A DNA stretch of 64,000 bases from an uncultured Steroidobacter sp. (lineage in GTDB: Bacteria > Pseudomonadota > Gammaproteobacteria > Steroidobacterales > Steroidobacteraceae), in assembly GCF_937958065.1 (NCBI RefSeq), contig NZ_CALFXI010000104.1, forward strand, positions 7,261 through 71,260, given 5' to 3'. Shown here piece by piece: positions 25,513 to 35,216 of the stretch (its first letter is position 1; each line of letters begins with the position of its first letter). The translations under genes were made by a program, and so were the position numbers. The notes beneath the pieces were generated by a model. It ran no database searches. It had not been told where the DNA came from and was given only the letters and a program-made list of their open reading frames with translations.

Positions 25513-27999
25513 CTACCACAGATACTTGGCCTGGAAATTGATCTCGCTGCCTTCCAGCGGACGGGCCAGCAACACGCCACTGGTGCCCGCGGCCGTACCG
25601 AAAATGCGCGAATTGCTTTCGGTGAGACCGAGCTCGTCGGTCACGTTGGTACCACGCAGGGCGAATTGCCAGTTCTCGCCGACGCGCGTGGTCACGCCGA
25701 AATCCCAGGTGTAATACGAACCCAGCTGCTGCAAGCCGGATTGGTCCTGCGTGCGATCGCCGACGTGCGTGTAGGTCACGTATGCCTCGACCTCACCCCA
25801 GACGAACGGGAATCGATAGCTCGGGGTGAGGACGTAGCGCAGCTTCGGCTGACGTTGCAGCTGCTTGCCCTCGATGGTCGCGCAGCCGTTGCCCGTCACC
25901 AGGTTGGTGAACGGCACGCAGGCGTCGTAGTCCGTGTACTTGCCGTCGAGATAGTTGGCCACGACCTGGAAGCGGAAGTTCTCCACCGGCGTGAGCGTGC
26001 CGATGAAGTTCACCCCTTTCGACTCCGAGCCGTGGTAGAGCTTTGCCCCGGTCGGTGCGCCGGACGCGTCGGTCTGCTGATATTGCAAGCCGGTGAAGTC
26101 GCGGAAGTACGCACTGATGTCGGCATACAGAAACTCGTTCTGGAATTTGAAGCCGATCTCGTAGTTCCGGACGATCTGCATGGGAGGCAGGCTGTCGTTG
26201 GTGCTGCCGCGGATGCCGTTATCGAAATCCGCGAAGTGTCCGCCGCGGTTCACGCGCACGTATGAAGACATCGAATCGGTGAAGCTGTAGTTCGCGCCGA
26301 CGGTCCACGAGGTCAGGTCCTTGTCGTAATCGGTCACAGCGAGCGTGCCATCGCACACCGACATCTCGTTGTCATAGATCGTCAGCGGGTTGCCGTCGAG
26401 ATCGACGTCCGTCAGATTGCACACCCGATTGGTGGCGTCCTGGTTCTCGAAGCGGACCGAGGCATCCAGCAGCCACCGATCGATGCGCCACGTGTCCGAC
26501 AGATAAACGGCGTGGTTGAAAGCATGACCGCGCTGGCTGATGTTGAATGTGCCGTAATCGAGAAAGCCCTGATCGTCGGTCAGCTGGTAGGTCTGCCCGC
26601 CCGAAACGTAGCTGACCGTGATGGGCCGTGCGTTCGGCGTATTGGTCATCAACATCTGGTTGCCGAAGGCCCACTCGTCGGCCATTTCGTAGTAGGCCAG
26701 ATACACGCCGAAGGTCAGCGTGTTGCCCTCGAACACCTCCTTGCTCAGGCGGAAGTCGTTGTTGAAGTTGGTCAGTTCCTTGTGGATGAACCACCAGCCT
26801 TGATGAATGACATCCTGCGTCGGCGCGACCGCGCCACCGCCGACGAACGTCGCCGTCGCCGAGCCTGCCGGCAGCTCGAAGCCGCCCAGATCGGTGGAAA
26901 TGGTGTAGAGCGCATCGCTGAGCAAGGCTGGATTGGTGCCGGAGAACAGCGCGTTGGTGTCCGCATCGCCGGCATTGGCGAGGAACTTGTTGCTGATCGA
27001 CCAGCCGTTGTCGAAGTCGTGATCGTAGTTCGCGCCGGCGAACCACATGTCGGCGCCGCGGCCGTTGGCAAGATCGGCGGTGGTGCCGCCATTGGGATAG
27101 CCGGGCAGGCGCACATGCTGGATCGCCTTGCTGTAATAGGTTCCGGTCCGCGGATCGAAGCCGGGGTACGGATGGAAATTGTCGGTGCCGGTCTGGATCA
27201 GTGGAATCGGCGTGATGAATTGATTCTTGTCGTTCAGATAGCGTGCATACAAAACCAGGTCGCCGCGCTCGGACTCGCGTTTGAGCGTGGCCGTCAGCTG
27301 GCCGCCTTCGTCGGCGGGAAACTGGGGATCGCGCACGCCATCGGAGGTGCGATAGAAACCGCCGACGCTGCCGTACCAGCCTTCGGCCACCTTGAATCCC
27401 GTGAACCCATCCAGGCGCCAGAGATTCTCGTCTCCATAAGTCAGCCCCAGACTGCCGGACGGCTGCTCGGTGCCGGTCTTGAGCAGGAAGTTCGCGGTCG
27501 CGCCGATCTGACCGCCGGCGAACACCACCGAAGGCCCGCCTTGAAGGATTTCCACGGAGCGCACCGTATCGTCCAGACGCACGATGCTGGTCGTTTCGAA
27601 GAACGACAGGGTCGGCATGCCGTACACCGGCGAGCCCATCAGCAACGTGGTGAAGTACGGCGCATCGCCGCCGCCCGGAAAACCCGCGATCTCGATGTTC
27701 GCGCCGGTCTGGCCGCCGGTCGATTCCGGCCACATGCCCGGCGAGATCTTCAGCAGGTCGGCGGTGCTCTTCGGATTCGATTGGCGAATCTGCTCTTCGT
27801 TGGCGGTGACGATGTTGTAACTGGCTTCGAGTTTCTTCACGCCACCGAGCGCACTGCCTGTAACAACTACAGTTTCGAGGCCGGTCGCGGGCGCCTCGGG
27901 TGCTTCCGCCGGTGTTTCTTGTGCGTGAACCAGAGCCGGAGTGAAAGCGGTGATCACGGTCACCCAGCCGGCTCGCAGACGGTGCTGACTCGTACGCAT
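25513..27999 (-). CDS. TonB-dependent outer-membrane receptor
   Basis: Outer-membrane receptor of 828 residues. Signal peptide at about 1-26, a TonB-box-like ETVVVTGSA segment at about 41-50, plug domain (KSTADLLKISPGMW ... VRSVEILQGGPSVVFAGGQIGATANFLLK) and a long beta-barrel ending in the aromatic residue of AKYLW. The start at 27999 has a GGGGGAG Shine-Dalgarno. The ligand (iron chelate, vitamin or other) is not predictable. It is transcribed in the same direction as, and 121 bases downstream of, the PAS histidine kinase gene, which could therefore be its regulator. Confidence 0.93.
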   Translation of the reverse strand: MRTSQHRLRAGWVTVITAFTPALVHAQETPAEAPEAPATGLETVVVTGSALGGVKKLEASYNIVTANEEQIRQSNPKSTADLLKISPGMWPESTGGQTGANIEIAGFPGGGDAPYFTTLLMGSPVYGMPTLSFFETTSIVRLDDTVRSVEILQGGPSVVFAGGQIGATANFLLKTGTEQPSGSLGLTYGDENLWRLDGFTGFKVAEGWYGSVGGFYRTSDGVRDPQFPADEGGQLTATLKRESERGDLVLYARYLNDKNQFITPIPLIQTGTDNFHPYPGFDPRTGTYYSKAIQHVRLPGYPNGGTTADLANGRGADMWFAGANYDHDFDNGWSISNKFLANAGDADTNALFSGTNPALLSDALYTISTDLGGFELPAGSATATFVGGGAVAPTQDVIHQGWWFIHKELTNFNNDFRLSKEVFEGNTLTFGVYLAYYEMADEWAFGNQMLMTNTPNARPITVSYVSGGQTYQLTDDQGFLDYGTFNISQRGHAFNHAVYLSDTWRIDRWLLDASVRFENQDATNRVCNLTDVDLDGNPLTIYDNEMSVCDGTLAVTDYDKDLTSWTVGANYSFTDSMSSYVRVNRGGHFADFDNGIRGSTNDSLPPMQIVRNYEIGFKFQNEFLYADISAYFRDFTGLQYQQTDASGAPTGAKLYHGSESKGVNFIGTLTPVENFRFQVVANYLDGKYTDYDACVPFTNLVTGNGCATIEGKQLQRQPKLRYVLTPSYRFPFVWGEVEAYVTYTHVGDRTQDQSGLQQLGSYYTWDFGVTTRVGENWQFALRGTNVTDELGLTESNSRIFGTAAGTSGVLLARPLEGSEINFQAKYLW

Positions 28000-28120
28000 G
28001 ACTCCCCCTTGATCGGCGCGTTGTCGCGTCGACGACACGTGTAACCAGGTGTTTGCCAGCGTCGTTTTGTCTATCACCAACAAAACGGGTTGGAAATAGG
28101 TTGTCAACGCAAGCAAACGA

Positions 28121-30412
28121 CTACGCGCCGGATGCAGGTGTGGTTTCCATGCTGTCAGCCAGTTTTAGGCTCAGCGAAAACGTCGCGCCTTCGCCCGGTG
28201 TGGACTCGGCCCACACTTCACCTTCCATTCTTTGTACTGCCTTGCGCACCAGTGCCAGACCGATGCCGGTGCCTTCGTATCCCGAAGCATGCAGCCGGTT
28301 GAAGATCTCGAAAATCTTGTCGCGATAGGCGGCGTCGAAGCCGATGCCGTTATCGCGCACCCTGAGCACGTAGCGCCCGAATTCGATGCTGGAGTCGATG
28401 CTGATGCGTGGCGTCTCGGTCTTGCGCGAGAATTTCAATGCGTTCTCGATCAGGTTGGTGAGTGCGATCCGCAAGCCCTCGCGGTCGGCCATGACCGGCG
28501 TACTGTCGAGCTCGATGCTCACCTGCGCGCCCGCTTCGCGGATCGGCTCGCTCATCGAGTCGACGAGCGCTCGCACGAAACTTCGACAATCGATGGATTG
28601 CAGGCGCTGCTCGCGATGCTCCAGCCGCGAGTAGTCGAGCAGGCCGTCGATCAGCGCGGACATGCGCTCCGAGCCCTGACGGGCCCGCTCGAGATAACTA
28701 CGCTCGGTATCGCTCAGCTTGTTCGACGCGCTCTGTTCGAGCAGTGCAGAGAAGCCGTTGATCGCGCGCAAGGGCGCCTTCAGGTCGTGCGCCACCGCGT
28801 GCGCGAAGTTGCGCGATTCTCGATATGCCTCGGACAGCTCGCGGGTGCGCTGAGTGACTCGGCATTCGAGCGCATCGGCCAGCTCGCGATAGCGACGCTC
28901 GCTGTCGCGGAGCGACTGCTCCAGCTCCTTGAATTGAGTGATGTCCACCAGCGATCCCAGCGCGCGCACCGGACGGCCTTCCTCGTCCAGCACTGCCGAG
29001 CCTCGCGCCAGCATCCAGCGATACGAGCCATCCCGATGCCGCAGGCGATATTCGAACACCAGATCGCCGCTGCCGTGACGTATGAACCTTTCCAGGATGC
29101 CCATGACCCTGGCGTAGTCCGCCGGGTGCACCCGATCGCTCCACGCCGTGAATTCGTCCGGAAATTCGTCTTCGTCGTAACCGAGCTGCCGTTTCCATTC
29201 GCGAGAGTAGCGAACCATGTTGGAGGCTGGCTCCCATTCCCAAAGTCCCACGCTGCCCGCTCGCGCGGTGACGTCGATCACACGTTCCAGATCACGCCGC
29301 TGACGGTCGACTTCCTGCACCATCTCGCGTGCGCGTGTGAGTGCATTCTCCGAGCTGTCGAGCGCGGCCCGCATCTGCTGGCCTCGCCAGTACAGCCAGG
29401 CTTCGCGCGACGCCAGGATGACCGCAAACGCAACGACCACCACCGTTCGCAGCTGAATCATGCGTGGCGTCGTTTCCTCGGCGAACCAGACAGCGGTCAC
29501 CGCTATGCTGAGCAGCAGAAACGAGGGCACCAGCGCTTCGACCCAACCCTGACTCTGCCGGACCGCGAACGATTCTTCGCGGCCGTGCGCCTTGGCGGTG
29601 ACCTGCGCCTCCGCGCCCCACTGATGAAGCGCGAACGCGAGCATCCAGCCGATGTTGAAGAAACTGGCCGTGTCGTAGCTCGCGCCGACGAGCTCGCGCG
29701 TGTACACCGCTCTCGTGAGCACCTGCACGCCGAGCGACAGCGTGACCAGCCCATACGCCAGCAACCGTTCGCCCCAGTGATACGACCACAGGAAATAAAC
29801 CGCGACGATGAAGGCGAGGGAGATCGAAGCATTCTCGGCGACGACGATGAGCGCGTTGACGGCGGAGCCCGACATCATCTGGAAGGGCTGGGTCCAGCTG
29901 GTGATCAGGATCGACGCGAGCGTGCAAAAGAGCAGGCCCACATTGGCGACACGCAGCCAGGTCATGCGGCGCTCCTGCTGGGTGGCGCGCAGCATGAACA
30001 GGCCCACCAGCATCAGCGGTCCGAACAGGACGTAGCCGACATCCGCATAGCTGGGAAACGGTGCGCGCACGTCGAGCACCAATTCGAACACGCTCCAGAT
30101 GGTCTGCCCCGCCGCCCAGGCCACGCAGGCCAGCCCGAAAATCAGCCACGCTGCCCGATCCCGGCCTTGCAACGACAACGCTGCGCGAAAACTGCTGACG
30201 GCGGCCAGCAGCGCCGAGACGGTCCACGCGATGTCATTAACAAATGTTGCTGTCTGGTAGTCGGCGATGCCGCCGGAGACGATGATGGTGTGCAATATCA
30301 GGGCAACAGCCCAGATTTTCACGAGCGGCCTGACACCCCTGAAGCTGCGATCGTGTTGTCTCGACCTCGACGCGCCCGCCGCGTCTGGAAACTTGCCCTC
30401 ACCCGCGACCAT
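28121..30412 (-). CDS. Membrane sensor histidine kinase with MASE-like membrane region and PAS domain
   Basis: Hybrid-free sensor kinase of 763 residues. Residues about 28-340 contain eight or nine hydrophobic segments; a coiled-coil linker leads to a PAS/PAC domain (about 385-495: SVGLWEWEPASNMVRYSREW, RHRDGSYRWMLARGSAV). The dimerisation/phosphoacceptor helix has His542 in VAHDLKAPLRAI; the ATPase domain has N-box NLIENALKFS, DNGIGFD and GTGIGLALV. The domain order is like bacteriophytochrome-type and light/redox PAS kinases, but no chromophore site is recognised. No response regulator gene is adjacent. Confidence 0.92.
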   Translation of the reverse strand: MVAGEGKFPDAAGASRSRQHDRSFRGVRPLVKIWAVALILHTIIVSGGIADYQTATFVNDIAWTVSALLAAVSSFRAALSLQGRDRAAWLIFGLACVAWAAGQTIWSVFELVLDVRAPFPSYADVGYVLFGPLMLVGLFMLRATQQERRMTWLRVANVGLLFCTLASILITSWTQPFQMMSGSAVNALIVVAENASISLAFIVAVYFLWSYHWGERLLAYGLVTLSLGVQVLTRAVYTRELVGASYDTASFFNIGWMLAFALHQWGAEAQVTAKAHGREESFAVRQSQGWVEALVPSFLLLSIAVTAVWFAEETTPRMIQLRTVVVVAFAVILASREAWLYWRGQQMRAALDSSENALTRAREMVQEVDRQRRDLERVIDVTARAGSVGLWEWEPASNMVRYSREWKRQLGYDEDEFPDEFTAWSDRVHPADYARVMGILERFIRHGSGDLVFEYRLRHRDGSYRWMLARGSAVLDEEGRPVRALGSLVDITQFKELEQSLRDSERRYRELADALECRVTQRTRELSEAYRESRNFAHAVAHDLKAPLRAINGFSALLEQSASNKLSDTERSYLERARQGSERMSALIDGLLDYSRLEHREQRLQSIDCRSFVRALVDSMSEPIREAGAQVSIELDSTPVMADREGLRIALTNLIENALKFSRKTETPRISIDSSIEFGRYVLRVRDNGIGFDAAYRDKIFEIFNRLHASGYEGTGIGLALVRKAVQRMEGEVWAESTPGEGATFSLSLKLADSMETTPASGA

Positions 30413-30547
30413 CGATGCGAGGTTCTAAAATGAACGACCTGCAAATGTAATTGCCGCGCCCGCCCGCGGTTCCCTGCAGCGCGCCAAGGTCGATTGTGCC
30501 GCGCAACAGCAGGGTGGCGGGCGGCACTCGCCCGCCACCCGGCTCAT

Positions 30548-31345
30548 TCAGGTCTCGGGCTTCTGGACCGGCGGCAACCTGGCACTGATTTCGGACACGT
30601 TGTCCTTGCCGGCGATGGCGCAGACCGGATGTGAAAAATCATTGGCGAGGCTCGGCACCGGCACCATGCCGATGTAGTTGATGTTGTCGTCGCCTGCCGC
30701 ACTGACGCCACCGGGCACGAAGTCCAGATTCAGTGTGTGCCGGGTGCGCCACGCGATGTTGTGATCGGCGCACGAAGTGTCGCCGCTCACGCCGATCGCG
30801 CCGAGCAGCTGTTGGTTCCTGTCGTAGAGTGCCAGCCCGCCGCCGAACACATTCACACCGCCGATGCGGAAGCCGACCATCGGATCGTTCGCCTGCCCGA
30901 AATTGCCGGCGTTGCCTCGATAGGCAACCTGCGGATCGACGGGATTGCTGAACTGCAGACCGAACAGCGTGCCGCCAGGCTGCACCGCTGCGTACAGATT
31001 GGCCGTCGAAAGCGCCAGGCTCGGCAGACTGAACGCGTTCGCGGTATTCGCTTTCTGTGCGGAAATGACTCTGCTGCCAGGCCATTCCGAACCGCGGTCG
31101 TCGCCGGTGAACGCAACGGCGCACACGATGCCGTCCCGGTTGACGATCGCCCCCCACATGTCGAGGTTGAAGCCGCCGTTGGATTGCTGGCGCGCCGCGG
31201 TCAATGCAGCCTTCAACTGCGAGTGCGACGGCAACGCCCCACAGCCGCTGCTGTTCCCCTGCCCCTGATTCTGTGCGACTGCCGACGCCGAAACCACCGC
31301 CAGCGCGGCGGCCATGCACGACGTCCGTACGAGGTTCTTGTTCAT
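30548..31345 (-). CDS. Exported GlcG/HbpS (DUF336)-like heme-binding protein, long form
   Basis: Exported protein of 265 residues with a signal peptide (ends about ASAVAQ). The GlcG/HbpS domain occupies about 38-225 (MWGAIVNRDGIVCAVAFTGDDRGSEW, ISAQKANTANAFSLP, GGLALYDRNQQLLGAIGVSGDTSCADH). It is longer than the 167-residue relative at 15.6-16.1 kb and contains several Cys (CGALP, TSCADH, PVCAIAG) that may form disulfides. Single gene with its own promoter region; a 6-bp dyad sits 27-43 bases upstream. Confidence 0.85.
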   Translation of the reverse strand: MNKNLVRTSCMAAALAVVSASAVAQNQGQGNSSGCGALPSHSQLKAALTAARQQSNGGFNLDMWGAIVNRDGIVCAVAFTGDDRGSEWPGSRVISAQKANTANAFSLPSLALSTANLYAAVQPGGTLFGLQFSNPVDPQVAYRGNAGNFGQANDPMVGFRIGGVNVFGGGLALYDRNQQLLGAIGVSGDTSCADHNIAWRTRHTLNLDFVPGGVSAAGDDNINYIGMVPVPSLANDFSHPVCAIAGKDNVSEISARLPPVQKPET

Positions 31346-31661
31346 GAGCTTGCTCCCATTGTTTGTTGCGGAGTGATGAACGATCACTACGGACGTACGC
31401 GGCATGGCTGCTACGATCCGGGTATTCCTGCAAACACGTCCGATGGTGCGCCCTGCACATGAGCTCAAGCGGCCTGAAAGGCATCACGCTCGTCGATGAC
31501 CAGCGCCTCTTATACGCTTGGCGCTTGCAACAAAACAAACATCAGGTCACCGACGAACGCCGCGGTTGTTTCCTAAGCACAACGGGAAGCCACTACCTGC
31601 ACCCTGGAATGTTTCTAATTTGCCGTGCAAGTGTGCAGATCGAACGGGCGGCTGGTCTTCG
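31346..31661. other. 316-base intergenic region upstream of the GlcG-like gene
   Basis: No gene supported. It separates the stop of the isoaspartyl methyltransferase gene from the start of the GlcG-like gene, both on the minus strand. The region is less GC-rich than its surroundings, with A/T-rich pieces at about 31530-31545 and 31605-31622, and carries one perfect dyad near the GlcG-like gene. Confidence 0.55.
31372..31388. promoter_or_regulatory. Inverted repeat upstream of the GlcG-like gene
   Basis: AGTGAT-GAACG-ATCACT, a perfect 6-bp dyad with a 5-base spacer. The half-site resembles CRP/FNR-family half-sites, but the spacing differs from the consensus TGTGA-N6-TCACA, so assignment to that family is only a possibility. 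Confidence 0.35.
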
Positions 31662-32387
31662 TCAATCATCGCGCCTTCGCAGCGGCACGAATCGCACCGG
31701 CGCGACGACCGTCGAGGTCACCTTTCCGGTTGCGTCTTTTTCCAGCACGCGCAGCTGCTGTGTGGCGGCGATGGGCCCGACGGGCACGACCATCCGGCCG
31801 CCAGGTTTGAGCTGATCGAGCAACGGTTGCGGTATATGGTCGGGCGCTGCCGCGACGACGATGCTGTCGAAAGGTGCGTGTTCCGCCCAACCGGCATAAC
31901 CGTCCCCCGCTCGCACCGTGATATTGTGATAACCGAGTTTCTGCAGGACTCCTGCGGCACGTTCGGCGAGCGTGGTTTCTATCTCGATCGAATAAACCTG
32001 CCCGACGAGCTCCGCAAGCACCGCCGCTTGATAGCCAGAGCCCGTGCCGATGTCGAGCACGCGATGATTGGGGGCAGGCCGCACCAGCTCGGTCATCAAG
32101 GCGACGATGTAAGGCTGCGAGATGGTCTGGCTCTCGCCGATCGGCAGCGGCGTGTCGTGATATGCGAGGCGCTGCTCGCTGCCCGGCACGAACTCATGCC
32201 GCGGTACTTTGCGCATCGCTGCGAGCACACGCTCGTCACGAACGCCTCGGTCTGCGATCTGCCGGCTCACCATCTCGGCACGTTGTGCCGCATAGTCATC
32301 CGGTCCCGCGCCCGCGCCACCAGGTTCGGGAGCACAGAGCAAAGAGAATATGAGGGCGCGGGAGAACAAGCAGCGGGACCTGGCCAT
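31662..32387 (-). CDS. pcm: Protein-L-isoaspartate O-methyltransferase, apparently exported form
   Basis: SAM-dependent repair methyltransferase of 241 residues acting on isoaspartyl residues of aged proteins. Motifs: RMSRQ-like EMVSRQIADRGV, VPRHEFVPG, PIGESQTISQPYIVALM, VLDIGTGSGYQAAVLAELVG (SAM motif I) and the late GGRMVVPVGP. Unlike the standard cytosolic enzyme, it begins with a hydrophobic, signal-like segment (RCLFSRALIFSLLCAPEP), which could direct export or lipidation. The start is supported by GGAGG six bases upstream. Neighbouring minus-strand genes are envelope proteins. Confidence 0.92.
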   Translation of the reverse strand: MARSRCLFSRALIFSLLCAPEPGGAGAGPDDYAAQRAEMVSRQIADRGVRDERVLAAMRKVPRHEFVPGSEQRLAYHDTPLPIGESQTISQPYIVALMTELVRPAPNHRVLDIGTGSGYQAAVLAELVGQVYSIEIETTLAERAAGVLQKLGYHNITVRAGDGYAGWAEHAPFDSIVVAAAPDHIPQPLLDQLKPGGRMVVPVGPIAATQQLRVLEKDATGKVTSTVVAPVRFVPLRRRDD

Positions 32388-32484
32388 GGGAGCCTCCGGA
32401 ATAACGGAGCGCTGCCAGCATCATATAGCTCGCGGACGCGCCGGGACAGCCGCTGAATTACGACACCCGGAATTACGAGACCCG

Positions 32485-33303
32485 TTAGCCGGGCGGCACG
32501 AAGTGGAACTGAGCCGCCTCGATCCGCGCGTTCGGCTTCGGCTCGAAGGTCGTGGTTGCCCGCTGAATGGCAGCGCCCTGGCCCGTCGGCGAGTCCTCGA
32601 ATACTTTGTGAATCATCAGGGTCTCGGCATCTATCCAAAGCGTCGTGACACGCACGCTCTCGCTCCAATGATTGAGCCGTACGCTGCCCGTCAGCAGATG
32701 CACGAGCCGGCCACCCAGCTTTTGCGCGCCGCCGTACTTTGGCTCCGTCATCGTCACCAGCGCGCCTTGCAATCCGGCGTTCTGGAACAGCAGCGGTGGA
32801 ATCAGCAGCGCCGTTCCCGCCGTGGGCAGCATCCCCATGGCGAACGCCTGCGCTCCCTGCCCTTGCGGATATTCTTCCGCGACTCGGGTGGCAGACCACC
32901 AGGAGTGGAATGTATCGCCGCCGCACCAGATGACGAATCGTTCGGCGTCCGGGCCGGCACCTTTGCGGAAGTCGAAATAAAAACGGCGCGGCGCGCCGTA
33001 CCGGGTCACGAAGCGGTATTGCTCCCGGATCATGGTCGCTCCGATCGGCTGTTCCTCCAGCACGATGGCGCCCTGATCGGAATACGAATCGAGCGCCGCA
33101 TAGGTTGCGCGCACTTTCGTGAGTAGCTCGACGGGATCGGGCGCGACCACGCGTTCCGACGGCTTCGGAACTACGCAGCCTCCGGCTCGAATGCCAGGCT
33201 TGGCGCAGGCGGCTGCGGAATCGTCATCAGCCGCGCTCGTTTGAGCGAACGTGAGCGAGCCGAAGCACAGCAGTGCCAGGATCAATTGCAGGCGGGATTG
33301 CAT
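32485..33303 (-). CDS. Exported LolA-like / DUF2092-like protein
   Basis: Periplasmic protein of 272 residues with a signal peptide (MQSRLQLILALLCFGSLTFAQ). Residues about 55-270 look like the half-barrel LolA/LppX-type fold: TKVRATYAALDSYSDQGAIV, REQYRFVTRYGAPRRFYFDFRKG, VTTLWIDAETLMIHKVFED. The fold binds lipids or acyl groups in other families; no precise role can be assigned. The gene overlaps the preceding 644-residue gene by 22 bases and is the last member of an operon with the OmpA gene. Confidence 0.75.
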   Translation of the reverse strand: MQSRLQLILALLCFGSLTFAQTSAADDDSAAACAKPGIRAGGCVVPKPSERVVAPDPVELLTKVRATYAALDSYSDQGAIVLEEQPIGATMIREQYRFVTRYGAPRRFYFDFRKGAGPDAERFVIWCGGDTFHSWWSATRVAEEYPQGQGAQAFAMGMLPTAGTALLIPPLLFQNAGLQGALVTMTEPKYGGAQKLGGRLVHLLTGSVRLNHWSESVRVTTLWIDAETLMIHKVFEDSPTGQGAAIQRATTTFEPKPNARIEAAQFHFVPPG

Positions 33304-35216
33304 GCCTTCACCTTCAACACGTAATTGCCTTTGTTCTCGGCCGTCTTACGCTCGCGCGTAAAGCTCCGCTCGATGCTCATGGTGTCGCCGGTACGCTTGA
33401 CCTTGAACTCCGCCGGTCCGTCGTTCATCGCGCGCGTCAGTATGAAATGCGCGCCTTTGTAAGGCAGTGCGTAGTCGTTGACCGTCGGCCAGAGACTGAG
33501 CACCGGCAACAGCACCTGCACCACCTTCACGCGGCGATCGTCGAAGTCGAGCGCCGCGGGCTGCAATTCGATTCGCAGCGTGTCGCCTCGGAGATCGCCA
33601 CGCACCGGCACGCGATAGAACGCCGGCGTCAACACATAGCGCGTAATGAGCCCGCCCTGCTCGATGGTCGTGGTGATCGGATTCGGGTCGGGCAGATCGC
33701 TGCCAGCCAGCGGATTCTTCAACAGCGGACCGAAATCGTTCATGGCGACCGGCTCGATGCGCAAGGTTCTGAACACCGTGCCCATCGCCAGCTTCGGAAA
33801 CAGCACCGGCACGGCGTTGTCCCAGGATTTGAAGCTGGTCGCGTTGCCGAGAAACTCGCCCGTCAACGCGATCGCATCGCCCCTGGCATTGCGCGGATAT
33901 CGGAGCACCAGCTCGCCAGCGATGGTCACGGTGTATGTCCACCACGCCTGACCGTTCTCGTAGATCTCCACGCTCATGGAGCCGCTCACCGGTCCCTGGA
34001 ACTGCTGGCAGAACTGCTCGAAGATCCGATTGGCCGCGAAGATGGACAGATTGAACGCCATCTTCTGCTTGCCGAGCTCGCGCTCATGTCCTGCCACGCC
34101 CACGATGGACACCCGGCCGCCAGCGCGCTTCGGCTCGTAGAACGTGGTCGCGCCTTTCCACGCACTCTCGATTGCTTCCTTGACGACGGGTGAGCGCTTC
34201 ACGGCGGGCACCATGCCGACCAGCTTGGTGGGCGCGTTCTCCTTGGCCCAGTCGAGCAGCCATTTGCCGGGCTCCACCAACAGGCCCAGATAGAAATCGC
34301 AGAACTTCAACCCATTGACGATCACGTCCAGCTGATCGCAAGCGACATTTCCTGCGCTCAACTGTGCCAGCGCCCGCGGCGCTTCCGCATTTGCGCGGCG
34401 TGCAGTATCGAGCCAGGTATTGAATCGTTTGGTGAGGCCGGCGGTCGCCCGCCGCGTGCGGGGCTCGATCTGGTGCAGCTTCTTGATATGAATGACGCCA
34501 TTGATCCAGGGCGGCGGGTCGTCACAGTCCGGCGCTTCGTGCAGGGCTCTCCGGAACTCGGCGATCTGCTTGATGAGCTCAGCCCTGGCCGGCGATTCCG
34601 GAATCGTCTTGGCGCGCGCCTCGATCACGTCGACGGCTTGGCACACCGTCTGGCGCAGCTGCGTCGCTTCCCTGTCGAGCTCCTGTTCGGGAATCTCCGC
34701 GCACTCGTCTTCGAAGTCGGGTGTCTCCGTCTCGAATGATTTCTCGCCGCGTTGCCCCCCGCCCTCGATCACGACCTCGTACTCGCCGTCGACCTGGGGC
34801 GTGTAAGTCGTTTCGAACCGGCCGGTGCCGGAGACTTTTATATTCAGAATCGTCGGCGGCAAACGCCGCGCAGGCGCCGAAGAGACCACACGGGCATCCG
34901 CATCCTGCGGACAGCGTGACTCCGCCTCGGGACTGGCATCCAGAACATAGTATTTCGGTGGCGTGATCGTTACTCGCAAGGTCTTGCCGAACAGAGACGA
35001 TCCAGTCGCCCCATGGATCTTCATCGGAAATCCGGTGATGCCCTTCGCCGGCTGCGACGGATCCGGCAGCATCGCTGGCGAGACATTCACCGGCTCGATG
35101 AAGAAATAAATCGGCGCCTGTATCGAGCTCGATTCGGGATCGCCCTCGGCGGCGCTCGTGGAATTCAGCCACGCGAGGGCGCAAACAAACAGCAAGCAGA
35201 TCCTGCGCGCCATCAT
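33282..35216 (-). CDS. Exported protein of unknown function, 644 residues
   Basis: I do not recognise this family. Signal peptide at about 1-22; residues about 30-160 are beta-rich, Ig-like in composition and end in VDGEYEVVIEGGG; a helical region follows (about 175-300; Cys-containing, with ARAELIKQIAEFRRALHEAPDCDD); the rest (about 360-640) is beta-rich with repeated extended strands and ends in a Cys pair (KACNPACN). The start codon overlaps the stop of the OmpA gene (ATGA), and the gene's end overlaps the LolA-like gene, so the three are made together. A periplasmic or outer-membrane-associated structural role is likely. Confidence 0.72.
   Translation of the reverse strand: MMARRICLLFVCALAWLNSTSAAEGDPESSSIQAPIYFFIEPVNVSPAMLPDPSQPAKGITGFPMKIHGATGSSLFGKTLRVTITPPKYYVLDASPEAESRCPQDADARVVSSAPARRLPPTILNIKVSGTGRFETTYTPQVDGEYEVVIEGGGQRGEKSFETETPDFEDECAEIPEQELDREATQLRQTVCQAVDVIEARAKTIPESPARAELIKQIAEFRRALHEAPDCDDPPPWINGVIHIKKLHQIEPRTRRATAGLTKRFNTWLDTARRANAEAPRALAQLSAGNVACDQLDVIVNGLKFCDFYLGLLVEPGKWLLDWAKENAPTKLVGMVPAVKRSPVVKEAIESAWKGATTFYEPKRAGGRVSIVGVAGHERELGKQKMAFNLSIFAANRIFEQFCQQFQGPVSGSMSVEIYENGQAWWTYTVTIAGELVLRYPRNARGDAIALTGEFLGNATSFKSWDNAVPVLFPKLAMGTVFRTLRIEPVAMNDFGPLLKNPLAGSDLPDPNPITTTIEQGGLITRYVLTPAFYRVPVRGDLRGDTLRIELQPAALDFDDRRVKVVQVLLPVLSLWPTVNDYALPYKGAHFILTRAMNDGPAEFKVKRTGDTMSIERSFTRERKTAENKGNYVLKVKACNPACN

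Noticed and set aside
26512..28044. Open frame of 510 codons on the plus strand
   Set aside because: Antisense to the first TonB receptor gene; no domain support.
28232..30433. Open frame of 733 codons on the plus strand
   Set aside because: Antisense shadow of the histidine kinase, whose motifs are unmistakable on the minus strand.
31372..31388. True CRP site upstream of the GlcG-like gene
   Set aside because: Half-sites resemble GTGA/TCAC but the spacer is 7 rather than 6 bases, so only a generic dyad is reported.
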